Of a DNA stretch of 64,000 nucleotides, positions 1 to 10,625 are shown in pieces. Both the position numbers and the translations under genes were made by a program. Numbering within the stretch: the first letter of the stretch is position 1; each line of letters starts with the position of its first letter. The stretch comes from Aquarana catesbeiana (taxonomy: Eukaryota; Chordata; Amphibia; Anura; Ranidae): positions 492,489,232 through 492,553,231 of the forward strand of contig NC_133326.1 in the NCBI RefSeq assembly GCF_042186555.1, given 5' to 3'. The notes beneath the pieces were generated by a model. It did no database searches. It saw only the letters and a list, made by a program, of their open reading frames with translations, and was not told the origin of the DNA.

Positions 1-435
1 GCTTTCCACAAGGTTTAGGAGTGTGCCTATGGGAATGTTTGACCATTCTTCCAGAAGCGCATATGTGAGGTCAAGCACCAATGTTGGGTGAGAAGGCCTG
101 GCTCATAGTCTCCGCTCTAATTCATCCCAAAGGTGTTCTATGGGGTTGAGGTCAGGACTCTGTTCAGGTCAGTCAAGTTCCTCCACCCTAAACTCGCTCA
201 TCCACGTCTTAATGGACCTTGCTTTGTGCACTGGTCCAAATCATTTGGTAGAGGGGGATTATGGTGTGGGGTTGTTTTTCAGGAGCTGGGCTTGGCCCCT
301 TAGTTCCAGTAATGGGAACTCTTAACATGCCAGCATACCAAGACATCTTGAACAATTTCATGCTCCCAACTTTTGGGAACAGTTTGGGGATGGCCCCTTC
401 CTGTTCCAACATGACTGCACACCAGTGCACAAAGA
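1..435. pseudogene. Tc1-like transposase fragment, internally inverted
   Basis: Remnant of a Tc1/mariner transposase, the DDE enzyme that cuts and pastes the transposon. From about 240 to 433 the plus strand reads like the central catalytic part, with MVWGCFSGAGLGPLVPV and further on YQDILNNFMLP and FQHD-like residues. From 1 to about 234 the next part of the same protein lies on the minus strand: VHKARSIKTWMSEF, then EQSPDLNPIEH, which holds the last catalytic acidic residue. The two halves meet near 235 at the same codon region, so one half has been flipped relative to the other. The minus-strand half has a TGA where tryptophan is expected. The fragment is dead and starts before the window. 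Family assignment is from the SPDLNPIEH signature and overall match to fish and frog Tc1 elements. Confidence 0.75.
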
Positions 436-764
436 AAGGTCCAGTACAGTACGGCACTGTACAAACTCCTTTTTTTTTTTTTTTTAGTTAATAATGCATT
501 AACAGGTATTGGGGAAAAAATTTGAAGGGAGGATTGAGGTTGAAGTTGAAGGGAGGGTTGCCACGACACTTATGGAGCGATCACCCTACAGGAGCTGTAA
601 GCCACTATACACTTATACATTACAGTACCACCTTGTACATCACTAATGTAACAAACCCGAGTCACTGCATTTATTGGTACCATTGCTATTAAAATACCAC
701 TACAGGGGGTGGGGGTTGAATATAATTTCAGCTTGGAATAATCTTGACATATGCTGTCCAGTAA
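436..764. other. Unassigned spacer with poly-T run
   Basis: A T-run near 468-485 follows the Tc1 fragment. Short G-rich and GAAGG-type imperfect repeats lie near 520-560. No credible coding frame or transposon terminus was recognised. Confidence 0.4.
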
Positions 765-1144
765 TACATCCCGTACATCTGTTCAATTGCTTGGTAACAC
801 AAATTGCTAATCAGCCAATCACAAGGCCGCAACTCAGTGTTTTTAGGGGTCTAGACATAGTGAGGATGACTTGCTGAAGTTCAAACTGAGCATCAGAATG
901 GGGGAAAAAAGGGGATTGAAGTGACGTTGAACGTGACATGGTTTTTGGTGTCAGATGGGCTGGTCTAAGTATTTAAAAAACTGCTGGTCTACTGGGATTT
1001 TCATGCACAACCATCTCTAGGGTTAACAGAGAATGGTCTGAAAAAGAGAAAATATCCAGTGAGCGGCAGTTGTGTGGACGAAAATGCCTTGTTGATGTCA
1101 GAGGTCAGAGAAGAATGGACAGACTGGTTTGAGATACTAGAAAG
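765..1144 (+). mobile_element. Tc1-A transposon, piece 1 (5' end and transposase start)
   Basis: Left piece of a Tc1-like DNA transposon. It holds the terminal and leader region and the start of the transposase: a helix-turn-helix DNA-binding part begins near 880 after the leader, and the piece breaks off after the GAGATACTAGAAAG sequence. The sequence continues exactly at 8949 and again at 27578, so this is one element opened twice by later insertions. The frame has small lesions and is not functional. The left terminal inverted repeat is too decayed to place exactly. Confidence 0.75.
1137..1144. repeat. 8-bp TSD of hAT-like element (left)
   Basis: CTAGAAAG here is repeated exactly at 8949-8956. 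Removing the intervening DNA restores the continuous Tc1-A sequence, so this is a true target-site duplication. Eight bases is the hAT superfamily size. Confidence 0.85.
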
Positions 1145-2214
1145 TAGGGATGAAACAAACACCCCCCGGTTTGGTTCGCAGCAGAACATACAAACCACAA
1201 AAAATTTGTTCGAACACGCAAACACCGTTGAAGCCTAAGGGACACGAACATGAACAATCAAAAGTGCTAATTTTAAGGGTTAATATGCTAGTTATTTTCA
1301 TAAAAAGTGTTTGGGGACCCGGGTCCTGCCCCAGGGGACATGTATCAATGCAAAAAAAAGTTTTAAAAACGGCCGTTTTTTTCGAGAGCAATGATTTTAA
1401 TAATGCTTAAAGTGAAACAATAAAAGTGATATATTCCTTTAAATTTCGTACCTGGGGGGTGTCTATAGTATGCCTGTAAAGTGGTGCCTTTTTCCCATGT
1501 TTAGAACAGTCCCTGCACAAAATGACATTTCTAAAGGAAAAAAGGTCATTTAAAACTACTTGCGGCTACAATGAATTGTCCATGTCCCCGCCCCCCTCTG
1601 ATGCCACGGGGTAGCCATTAGAAAGTCTCCGTGCGTCAGAGGGAGGCAGGGTCACCCGAGCACATCACAGTGTGGCCCCGCCCTCAGTTATAAAAGAACT
1701 GTCACCTGAGAGGACAGTCATTACGGTGGGTGCCTCCCATGGAGGCGGATCGGTGGCAGCGTGCGTTTTTTTTTTTCGGTCCGGCGGAGCGAGAGAAGAA
1801 GATGAATGGACTTTGTGGGACATTTTTATTTTTTAATTTTTTAATAAAGGACTTGACCAAGACGTGTCTTGTGTTTTTTTTTAACATTTTGACACTTTTT
1901 TTGTGAAATGGTAGGGGTAAAATGTACCCGTTACCATTTCAAACAGGGGGGCAGGATCTGGGGGTCCCCTTGTTAAAGGGGGCTTCCAGATTCGGATAAG
2001 CCCCCCTGCCTGCAGACCCCCACAACCACTGGGCAAGGGTTGTGGGGATGAGGCCCTTGTCCCCATCAACATGGGGACAAGGTGCTTTGGGGGGCTACCC
2101 CAAAGCACCCTCCCCATGTTGAGGGCATGTGGCCTGGTATGGTTCGGGGGGGCTGCTCTCTCGTCCCCCCTCTTTTCCTGCGGCCTGCCAGGTTGCGTGC
2201 TCAGAAAAGGGTGT

Positions 2215-2508
2215 GGTATGGATTTTTGGGGGGACCCCCACGCTATTTTTTTTAAATTTTGGTACGGGGTTCCCCTTAAAATCCATACCGGGTCTGGTAT
2301 GGATTTTGAGGGGGACCCCTATGCCATTTAAAACAAAAAATTGGCTCAGGGTTCCCGTTAATATCCATACCAGACCTGAAGGGCCTGGTATGGAATTTGA
2401 AGGGACCCCCATGCAATTTTTTTTTTTCATTTTGGTTCGGGGTTCCCCTTAATATTCATACCAGACCCAAAGGGCCTGGTATGGATTTTTGGGGGACCCC
2501 CATGCCGG
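2215..2508. repeat. Minisatellite of hairpin-forming 81-91 bp units
   Basis: Units start at 2215, 2296, 2387 and 2478 (the last is partial). Each begins GGTATGGATTTT followed by a G-run and C-run, and ends with the reverse complement AAATCCATACC, so each unit can fold on itself. It lies inside the hAT-like element. Confidence 0.75.
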
Positions 2509-3407
2509 TTTTTTTCAATGACTTTTATCTGTATTGCCGAGACCTGACAATATAGCCACGTGTTTTAAATTACTTTTTTTCCTTTAGAAGTGTCATTTTG
2601 TGCAGGGACTGTTCTAAACACGGGAAAAAGGTGCCACTTTACAGGCATGACCGCCTCACGCAGATATACTGTGGTAGAATGGCACGGGCAGGCAGAATCA
2701 CGTACCTGTACGTGATCTGCTTCCCGCAGGCAGGGGGTCCCATAGGACCCCCCCGGTGGCCGAGGCAGTCGGCTTCTGTCTGGGAGCGATGAGAGGTGAG
2801 GGGGAGACCATCCATTCGTGGCCCCCCCTCGCGATCGCTCCCAGCCAATCAGATTCTTCCTCTGCTGCTGTATGCTAAACAGCAGCAAAGGAAATTATGT
2901 CATCTCTCCTCGGCTCAGTATTTTCCGTTCCGGCGCCGAGGAGAGAAGACATCCGAGTGAGTGCACCAACACACACACACAGTAGAACATGCCAGGCATA
3001 CAATACACCCCCGATCCCCCCTCCATCACCCCCCAATCACCCCCCCATCACACTGACACCAAGCAGTTTTTTTTTGTTTTTTTTTTTATTACTGCATTGG
3101 TGTCAGTTTGTGACAGTTAGTGTGGTAGGGCAGTTAGTATTAGCCCCCTTTAGGTCTAGGGTACCCCCCTAACCCCCTAATAAAGTTTTAACCCCTTGAT
3201 CACCCCCCGTCGCCAGTGTCACTAAGCGATCATTTTTCTGATCGCTGTATTAGTGTCACTGGTGACGCTAGTTAGGGAGGTAAATATTTAGGTTCGCCAT
3301 CAGCGTTTTATAGCGTCAGGGACCCCCATATACTACCTAATAAAGGTTTTAACCCCTTGATTGCCCCCTAGTTAACCCTTTCACCAGTGATCACCGTATA
3401 ATTGTAA

Positions 3408-3738
3408 TGCCCCGTACACACGGTCGGATTTTCCGACGGAAAATGTGTGATAGGACCTTGTTGTCGAAAATTCCGACCGTGTGTAGGCTCCATCACACAT
3501 TTTCCATCGGATTTTCCGACACACAGTTTGAGAGCAGGCTATAAAATTTTCCGACAACAAAATCCGTTGTCAGAATTTCCGATCGTGTGTACACAAATGC
3601 GACGCACAAAGTGCCACGCATGCTCAGAATAAATAAAGAGATGAAAGCTATTGGCTACTGCCCCATTTATAGTCGGAAAAAATCCTAGGATTTTGTTGTC
3701 AGAATGTCCGATCAATGTCCGACCGTGTGTACGGGGCA
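3408..3738. mobile_element. Harbinger-like MITE, copy 1
   Basis: The termini are TGCCCCGTACACACGGTCGG and its reverse complement. The flanks are TAA (3405-3407) and TTA (3739-3741), compatible with the three-base TWA target of PIF/Harbinger but not identical. A second copy at 39575-40010 has an exact TAA duplication. There is no coding capacity. Confidence 0.75.
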
Positions 3739-3851
3739 TTACGGGTGACGCTGGTTAGTTCGTTTATTTTTTATAGTGTCAGGGCACTCGCCGTTTATTA
3801 CAGAATAAAGGTTTAGCCCCCTGATCGCCCGGCGGTGATATGCGTCGCCCC

Positions 3852-4915
3852 AGGCAGCGTCAGATTAGCAGTACCGCTAACACCCACGCACGCAGCATAC
3901 ACCTCCCTTAGTGGTATAGTATCTGAACGGATCAATATCTGATCCGATCAGATCTATACTGGCGTCCCCAGCAGTTTAGGGTTCCCAAAAACGCAGTGTT
4001 AGCGGGATCAGCCCAGATACCTGCTAGCACCTGCGTTTTGCCCCTCCGCCCAGCCCAGCACCACTCAAGTGCAGTATCGATCGATCACTGTCACTTACAA
4101 AACACTAAACGCATAACTGCAGCGTTCGCAGAGTCAGGCCTGATCCCTGCGATCGCTAACAGTTTTTTTGGTAGCATTTTGGTGAACTGGCAAGCACCAG
4201 CCCCAGGCAGCGTCAGGTTAGCGACAGTACCGCTAACACCCACGCACGCACCGTACACCTCCCTTAGTGGTAAAGTATCTGAACGGATCAATATCTGGTC
4301 CGATCAGATCTATACTAGCGTCCCCAGCAGTTTAGGGTTCCCAAAAATGCAGTGTTAGCGGGATCAGCCCAGATACCTGCTAGCACCTGCGTTTTGCCCC
4401 TCCGCCCGGCCCAGCCCAGCCCACCCAAGTGCAGTATCAATCGATCACTGTCACTTACAAAACACTAAACGCATAACTGCAGCGTTCGCAGAGTCAGGCC
4501 TGATCCCTGCGATCGCTAACAGTTTTTTTGGTAGCGTTTTGGTGAACTGGCAAGCACCAGCCCCAAGCAGCGTCAGGTTAGCGCCAGTACCGCTAACACC
4601 CACGCACGCACCGTACACCTCCCTTAGTGGTATAGTATCTGAACGGATCAATATCTGATCCGATCAGATCTATACTAGCGTCACCAGCAGTTTAGGGTTC
4701 CCAAAAACGCAGTGTTAGCGGGATCAGCCCAGATACCTGCTAGCACCTGCATTTTGCCCCTCCACCCAGCCCAGCCCACCCAAGTGCAGTATCAATTGAT
4801 CACTGTCACTTACAAAACACTAAACGCATAACTGCAGCGTTCGCAGAGTCAGGCCTGATCCCTGCGATCGCTAACAGTTTTTTTTGGTAGCATTTTGGTG
4901 AACTGGCAAGCATCA
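3852..4915. repeat. Three tandem units of about 350-360 bp
   Basis: Units begin with CCCCAGGCAGCGTCAG-like sequence near 3852, 4201 and 4561 and end near 4915. Units two and three differ at few positions. Each contains a palindromic GATCAATATCTGATCCGATC-type stretch. They lie directly upstream of the piggyBac transposase remnant. Confidence 0.85.
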
Positions 4916-4986
4916 GCGGCCTAGTACACCCCGGTCGTAGTCAAACCAGCACTGCAGTAACACTTGGTGACGTGGGAGTCCCATAA

Positions 4987-5364
4987 GTGCAGTTCAAGCT
5001 GGTGAGGAGGCAAGCACAAGTAGTGTCCCGCTGCCACCAAGAAGAAGACAAACACAGGCCTGTCGTGCCCATAATGCCCTTCCAGCTGCATTCGCCAATC
5101 CTAATTGGGAACCCACCACTTCTGCAGCGCCCGTACTTCCCCCATTCACATCCCCAACCAAATGCAGTCGGCTGCATGAGAGGCATTTTCTTTATGTCCT
5201 CCCGAGTACCCCTACCCAACGAACCCCCCCAAAAAAGATGTCGTGTCTGCAGCAAGCGCGGATATAGGCGTGACACCCGCTATTATTGTCCCTCCTGTCC
5301 TGACAATCCTGGTTTTTGCATTGGTGAATGTTTTGAACGCTACCATTCACTAGTTGAGTATTAG
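4987..5364 (+). pseudogene. piggyBac transposase C-terminal cysteine-rich domain remnant
   Basis: This 125-residue open frame ends in a cysteine-rich block: KRCRVCSKRGYRRDTRYYC, then CPSCPDNPGFCIGECFERYH and a stop. The Cys and His spacing matches the zinc-binding domain at the C-terminus of piggyBac-type (DDE_Tnp_1_7) transposases, which binds the transposon ends. Only about 55 C-terminal residues are convincing. The upstream part of the frame has no clear match, and the catalytic DDD core (several hundred residues) is absent. The domain sits inside a TTAA-ended element, so it is probably what remains after internal deletion of an autonomous ancestor. A retained zinc domain without a catalytic core could in principle bind ends, but nothing here shows expression. 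Confidence 0.8.
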
Positions 5365-7039
5365 CGTAGGGTACAGCATTGCACAGACTAGGCACACTTT
5401 CACAGGGTCTCCCAAGATGCCATCTCATTTTGAGAAATCCGAACCTGGAACCGGTTACAGTTATAAAAGTTACAGTTACAAAAAAAGTGTAAAAAAAAAA
5501 AAAAAAAAAAACACAAACAAAAATATAAAATAAAAAATAATAGTTGTCGTTTTATTGTTCTCTCTCTCTCTCTATTCTCTCTATTGTTCTGCTCTTTTTT
5601 TACTGTATTCTATTCTGCAATGTTTTATTGTTATTATGTTTTATCATGTTTGCTTTTCAGGTATGCAATTTTTTATACTTTACCGTTTACTGTGCTTTAT
5701 TGTTAACCATTTTTTTGTCTTCAGGTACGCCATTCACGAATTTGAGTGGTTATACCAGAATGATGCTTGCAGGTTTAGGTATCATCTTGGTATCATTCTT
5801 TTCAGCCAGCGGTCAGCTTTCATGTAAAAGCAATCCTAGCGGCTAATTAGCCTCTAGACTGCTTTTACAAGCAGTGGGAGGGAATGCCCCCCCCACCGTC
5901 TTCCGTGTTTTTCTTTGGCTCTCCTGTCTCAACAGGGAGCCTGAGAATGCAGCCGGTGATTCAGCCAGCTGACCATAGAACTGATCAGAAACCAGAGTGG
6001 CTCCAAACATCTCTATGGCCTAAGAAACCGGAAGCTACCAGCATTTCATGACTTACATTTCGCCGGATGTAAACAGTGCCATTGGGAACTTGGGAAAGCA
6101 TTTTATCACACCGATCTTGGTGTGGTTAGATGCTTTGAGGGCAGAGGAGAGATCTAGGGTCTAATAGACCCCAATTTTTTCAAAAAAGAGTACCTGTCAC
6201 TACCTATTGCTGTCATAGGGGATATTTACATTCCCTGAGATAACAATAAAAATGATTAAAAAAAAATGAAAGGAACAGTTTAAAAATAAGATAAAAAAGC
6301 AAAAAAATAATAAAGGAAAAAAAAAAAAAGCACCCCTGTCCCCCCCTGCTCTCGCGCTAAGGCGAACGCAAGCGTCGGTCTGGCGTCAAATGTAAACAGC
6401 AATTGCACCATGCATGTGAGGTATCACCGCGAAGGTCAGATCAAGGGTAGTAGTTTTAGCAGTAGACCTCCTCTGTAAATCTAAAGTGGTAACCTGTAAA
6501 GGCTTTTAAAGGCTTTTAAAAATGTATTTATTTTGTTGCCGCTGCACGTTTGTGCGCAATTTTAAAGCATGTCATGTTTGGTATCCATGTACTCGGCCTA
6601 AGATCATCTTTTTTATTTCATCAAACATTTGGGCAATATAGCGTGTTTTAGTGCATTAAAATTTAACAAAGTGTGTTTTTTCCCCAAAAAATGCATTTGA
6701 AAAATCGCTGCGCAAATACTGTGTGAAAAACAAAAAGGAAACACCCACCATTTTAATCTGTAGGGCATTTGCTTTAAAAAATATATAAAATATATTTAAT
6801 GTTTGGGGGTTCAAAGTAATTTTCTTGCAAAAAAAATTTTTTTTTCATGTAAACAAAAGGTGTCAGAAAGGGCTTTGTCTTCACGTGGTTAGAAGAATGG
6901 GTGATGTGTGACATAAGCTTCTAAATGTTGTGCATAAAATGCCAGGACAGTTCAAAACCCCCCACTTTGTCACAAAGTTTTTGAAAATTTCTTGTCTTTC
7001 TTCATTTTCAAAAACAAATGAGAGCTGCAAAATACTCAC

Positions 7040-7810
7040 CATGCCTCTCAGCAAATAGCTTGGGGTGTCTACTTTCCAAAATGGGGTAATTTGGGGGGGG
7101 GGGGGTTGTGCCACCTGGGCATTCCATGGCCTCCAAAACTGTGATAGGTAGTGAAGAGTGAAATCAAAAATTTACACCCTGAAGGCGGTGATTGGTTTTC
7201 GGGGCCCCGTACGCGGTTAGGCTCCCAAAAAGTCCCACACATGTGGTATCCCCATACTCAGGAGAAGCAGCTAAATGTATTTTGGGGTGCAATTCCACAT
7301 ATGCCCATGGCCTGTGTGAGCAATATATCATTTAGTGACAACTTTGTGCAAAAAAAAAAAAAAAGTGTCACATTCCCGCAACTTGTGTCAAAATATAAAA
7401 TATTCCATGGACTCAACATGCCTCTCAGCAAATAGCTTGGGGTATCTACTTTCCAAAATGGGGTCATTTGGGGGGGGGGTTGTGCCATCTGGGCATTTTA
7501 TGGCCTTCAAAACTGTGATAGGTAGTGAGGAGTGAAATAAAAAATTTACGCCCTTAGAAATCCTGAAGGCGGTGATTGGTTTTCGGGGCCCCGTACGCGG
7601 CTAGGCTCCCAAAAAGTCCCACACATGTGGTATCCCCGTACTCAGGAGAATCAGCTAAATGTATTTTGGGGTGCAATTCCACATATGCCCATGGCCTGTG
7701 TGAGCAATATATCATTTAATGACAACTCTTTGTAATTTTTTTTTTTTTTGTCATTATTCAATCACTTGGGACAAAAAAAAATAATATTCAATGGGCTCAA
7801 CATGCCTCTT
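7040..7810. repeat. Tandem array, about 380-bp period
   Basis: Units start with CATGCCTCTCAGCAAATAG at 7040 and again near 7417, and a diverged form starts at 7801 (periods about 377 and 384). Each has a run of G after AATGGGGTCATTTG and a poly-A or poly-T stretch. It lies in the right half of the piggyBac-related element. Confidence 0.8.
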
Positions 7811-8948
7811 AGCAATTTCCTTGGGGTGTCTACTTTCCAAAATGGGGTCATTTGGGGGGGGAGGGTAGTACTGCCCTGCCATTTTAGCACCTCAAGAAAT
7901 GACATAGGCAGTCAAACTAAAAGCTGTGTAAATTACAGAAAATGTACCCTAGTTTGTAGACGCTATAACTTTTGCGCAGCCCAATAAATATATGCTTATT
8001 GACATACTGTATGGCCTAATACATTTTGGCCTAAACGTATGACTAAAATTGAGTTTATTGAATTTTTTTTATAACAAAAAGTAGAAAATTTCATTTTTTT
8101 TCAAAATTTTCGGTCTTTTTCCGTTTATAGCGCAAAAAATAAAAACCGCAGAGGTGATCAAATAACATCAACAGAAAGCTCTATTTGTGGGAAGAAAGGG
8201 ACGCAAATTTCGTTTGGGTACAGTATTGCATGACCGCACAATTAGCAGTTAAAGCGACGCAGTGCCAAATTGTAAAAAGTGCTCTGGTCAGGAAGGGGGT
8301 AAATCCTTCCGGGGCTGAAGTGGTTAAGAGAATATATCACTTTTATTGTTTCACTTTAAGCATTATTAAAATCACTGCTCCCGAAAAAATGGCCCTTTTA
8401 AAACTTTTTTTTGCACTGATACATGTCCCCTGGGGCAGGACCCAAGTCCCCAAAAACTTTTTATGACAATACCATGCATATAAGCCTTTAAAATTAGCAC
8501 TTTTGATTTCTCCTATAGACAATTCATTATAGCCGCAAGTAGTTTTAAATGACTTTTTTTCCTTTAGAAATGTCATTTTGTGCAGGGACTGTGCTAAACA
8601 GGGGAAAAAGGCACCACTTTACAGGCATACTATAGACACCCCCCGGGTACGAAATGTAAAGGAATATTTCACTTTTATTGTTTCACAGTAAGCATTATTA
8701 AAATCACTGCTCCCAAAAAAAGTCAACTTTTTTTTGCATTGACACATGTCCCCTGGGGCAGGACCCAGGTCCCCAAACACTTTTTAAGACAATTCGATGC
8801 ATATAAGCCTTTAAAATTAGCACTTTTGATTTCTCCCATAGACTTTTAAAGGGTGTTCTGCGGCTTTCATATTTGCCGCGAACACCCCAAATTGTTTGCT
8901 ATTCGGCGAACACCCGATGTTGGAGTCGAACTTATGGGCTCATCCCTA

Positions 8949-9507
8949 CTAGAAAGGCAACAGTAACTCAAATAACCACTTGCTACAACCAAGGTAAGCG
9001 GAATACCATCTCAGAACACACAACAGATCGAAACTTGAAGCAGATGGGCTACAGCAGCAGAAGACTACATGGGGTGGCATTCCTGTCAGCTAAGAACAGG
9101 AAACTGAAGCTACAAACTCTGACGAGTGTCAGTTTTAGCTGTGACATTCAGATGGTAGGATTGGCATTTGGCATAAACAACATGAAAGCATGGATCCATC
9201 CTGCCTTGTATCAGGCTGGTGGTGGTGGTGTAATGGTGAGGGTTTTTTTTTCTTGGCAAACGTTGGGCCTTTTAGTACCAATTGAGCATCGTTTAAACAC
9301 CACGACCTACCTGAGTATTGTTGCTGACCATGTCCATCCCTTTGTGACTACAGTGTACACATCTTCTGATGGCCACTTCCAGCAGGATAATGCACCATGT
9401 AAAAAAAAAATTCTCAAATCATCTCAAACTGTTTTCTTGAACATGACAATTAGTTCACTGTACTCCAATGGCCTCTGCAGTCACCAAATCTCAATCCAAT
9501 AGAGCAC
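8949..9507 (+). pseudogene. Tc1-A transposase, piece 2 (central catalytic part)
   Basis: Continues Tc1-A directly after the hAT-like insertion. Translation gives RKATVTQITTCYNQGKRNT, then NNMKAWIHPALYQ and GGGGVMVRVFFSWQTLG, the Tc1 block before the second catalytic aspartate, and SSDGHFQQDNAPC, which contains that aspartate. About 20 residues around the first catalytic aspartate are missing or frameshifted near 9110-9145, and bases are lost after the QQDNAPC block. The piece stops within the CAATCCAATAGAGCACCT stretch just before the final catalytic glutamate region, where a CR1-like LINE begins. It resumes at 27578. Non-functional. Confidence 0.8.
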
Positions 9508-10107
9508 CTAAGCAACAGCCAGCATGGATTCATGAAAGACAGAAGTTGTCAAACAAGCCTGATTTCTTTTTATGAGGAGGTAAATAAAACGTTGGCCACC
9601 TAATGTGAAGAGAGAACTCAAAGGAAAAGACCCTGATGCTGGGAAACATGGAAGGAAAAAGGACAAGGGGACGACAGAAAACAAGATGGATAGATAGCAT
9701 AATCGAAACAATGAACATGAAGTTAAGCAAGCTCCGGGAGGCAGTGGAGAACAGAAAAGCCTGGTGCGCTATGGTCCATGAGGTCACAAAGAGTCAGACA
9801 CGACTAAACAACAACAAGTAAAACCTCGGACAAAGGGGTGGCTGTGGATGTGGTATACTTGGATTTTGCAAGTGTTTGACACAGTTCCCCCACACATGGC
9901 TAATGTGTAAGGTAAAGTCTACAGGCTTGGAAAAAGCAGTTTGTAAGTGGTAAGTGTGTGGATAGAAAACTGGTTAAAAGACAGAATTCAGAGAGTAGTG
10001 GTTTATGATTCTCACTCTGAATGGTCTAAGGTTATTAGTGCTGTACCCCAAGGTTCAGTGTTGGGACCATTACTTTTTATTATCTTTATTAATGATATAG
10101 GGTCTGG
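9508..10107 (+). pseudogene. CR1-like LINE reverse transcriptase fragment (CR1-1)
   Basis: Part of a CR1-clade non-LTR reverse transcriptase, the enzyme that copies element RNA at a nicked chromosomal target. The first block reads NSQHGFMKDRSCQTSLISFYEE. After a 228-bp inserted fragment it continues VDVVYLDFA (motif A, with the catalytic D), VWIENWLKDRIQRVVV and SAVPQGSVLGPLLFIIFIND (motif B). Several frameshifts and stops occur between blocks. The YADD block and the C-terminus are missing. The 3' end of this LINE appears to lie at 27551-27577 (a T-run followed by AACCTGATTATGTAACTAT), beyond a nested L1. The whole CR1 copy therefore interrupts Tc1-A. Confidence 0.7.
9591..9818 (+). mobile_element. 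RTE/BovB-like LINE 3'-end fragment
   Basis: A 228-bp insertion within CR1-1, flanked by TAAAAC at 9585-9590 and 9819-9824. The translated tail GNMEGKRTRGRQKTRW and MKLSKLREAVENRKAW closely follows the conserved 3'-end coding tail of BovB/RTE LINEs known from ruminants and reptiles, ending in ACAACAACAAG. It could be a 5'-truncated RTE LINE or a SINE built on an RTE tail. Removing it restores the CR1 frame. Confidence 0.75.
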
Positions 10108-10625
10108 GATTAAAAGTAGACATGTGCACACTGAAATATTTCGTTTTTATTTATTTCGTTTTTCGTTAAAAATTGCATTCGTCCGAAAATCCAAATTAAG
10201 GTCGAATCTGTCATTGAAGGCTTATGGTGTCTGTCGAATGTTCAAAGAAGATTCGACGGAGCAGCTAAACTGTGCAACACCGTATAGTTTACCTGCTCCG
10301 TCGAATCTTCTTAAAACTTTCAACAGACACCATAAGCCAAAGTACGTGTGTACTTAGTTCTAGCTATTTTACTGCTCCTCCTCTTTGGTTACAATCAGCC
10401 AATAACATTCATCATCATCATTATTTTTATTTATCTTTTCTCCCCTACGTTGAATCTTTTCTCCCCTACGTCAAATCTTTTCTCTCTATGTCGAATAATC
10501 TTGGACTAATAGAGTTAAGGTTAGGCACATTCGACCACAGGTTTGATGGACACAGATTGTTATTGTCATCATCATGTCGAATCTCCTATCTATATCGAAC
10601 TGTTGTAGCAACGAAAACGAAAATG
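10108..10625. mobile_element. Non-autonomous element with palindromic core
   Basis: Begins at GACATGTGCACACTG immediately after the CR1 fragment. It contains a long palindrome (10219-10338) and repeated TCGAAT or TCGAAC motifs, and ends about where ACGAAAACGAAAATGAG occurs. The class is uncertain and the right boundary is approximate. Confidence 0.4.
10219..10338. repeat. 120-bp palindrome
   Basis: Arms of about 53 bp (GGCTTATGGTGTCTGT at the left, ACAGACACCATAAGCC at the right) with few mismatches around a spacer of about 14 bp. Confidence 0.85.

Larger units (their letters stand above)
2646..8327 (+). mobile_element. piggyBac-related non-autonomous element, left end truncated
   Basis: The right end reads GAAGTGGTTAA (TTAA at 8324-8327) and the left begins GACCGCCTCACGCAG. 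The related complete copy at 56789-57656 starts TTAACCACTTG, so here the first bases including the left TTAA are lost. TTAA targets are typical of piggyBac and Kolobok elements. Inside are a Harbinger-like MITE (3408-3738), three tandem units of about 355 bp (3852-4915), a piggyBac transposase C-terminal remnant (4987-5364), AT-rich sequence with a CT run near 5563, and a 380-bp tandem array (7040-7810). The last 260 bases closely match the end of the copy at 57.4-57.66 kb. Confidence 0.65.
1145..8948. mobile_element. hAT-like non-autonomous element carrying nested insertions
   Basis: The ends are TAGGGATGA and TCATCCCTA, with long inverted arms (about 1145-1570 against about 8530-8948) and a perfect 8-bp TSD. 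Between the arms lie a GC-rich block (1575-2200), a hairpin minisatellite (2215-2508) and the start of the right arm (2520-2650), where a piggyBac-related element (2646-8327) has landed. Part of the right arm is present twice in tandem (8328-8520 and 8655-8853), so the element also carries an internal duplication. No hAT transposase frame was seen, so it would need a transposase supplied from elsewhere. Confidence 0.7.

Noticed and set aside
3852..4915. CRISPR or rDNA spacer array
   Set aside because: Units of about 355 bp in direct contact, inside a TTAA element; no spacers and no rRNA sequence.
5544..5846. Hydrophobic 90-100 residue frames resembling membrane proteins
   Set aside because: They arise from a CT run and T-rich non-coding DNA within the piggyBac-related element.
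9636..9821. Independent small gene (61 residues)
   Set aside because: It is the translated tail of an RTE/BovB-like fragment with a TSD.
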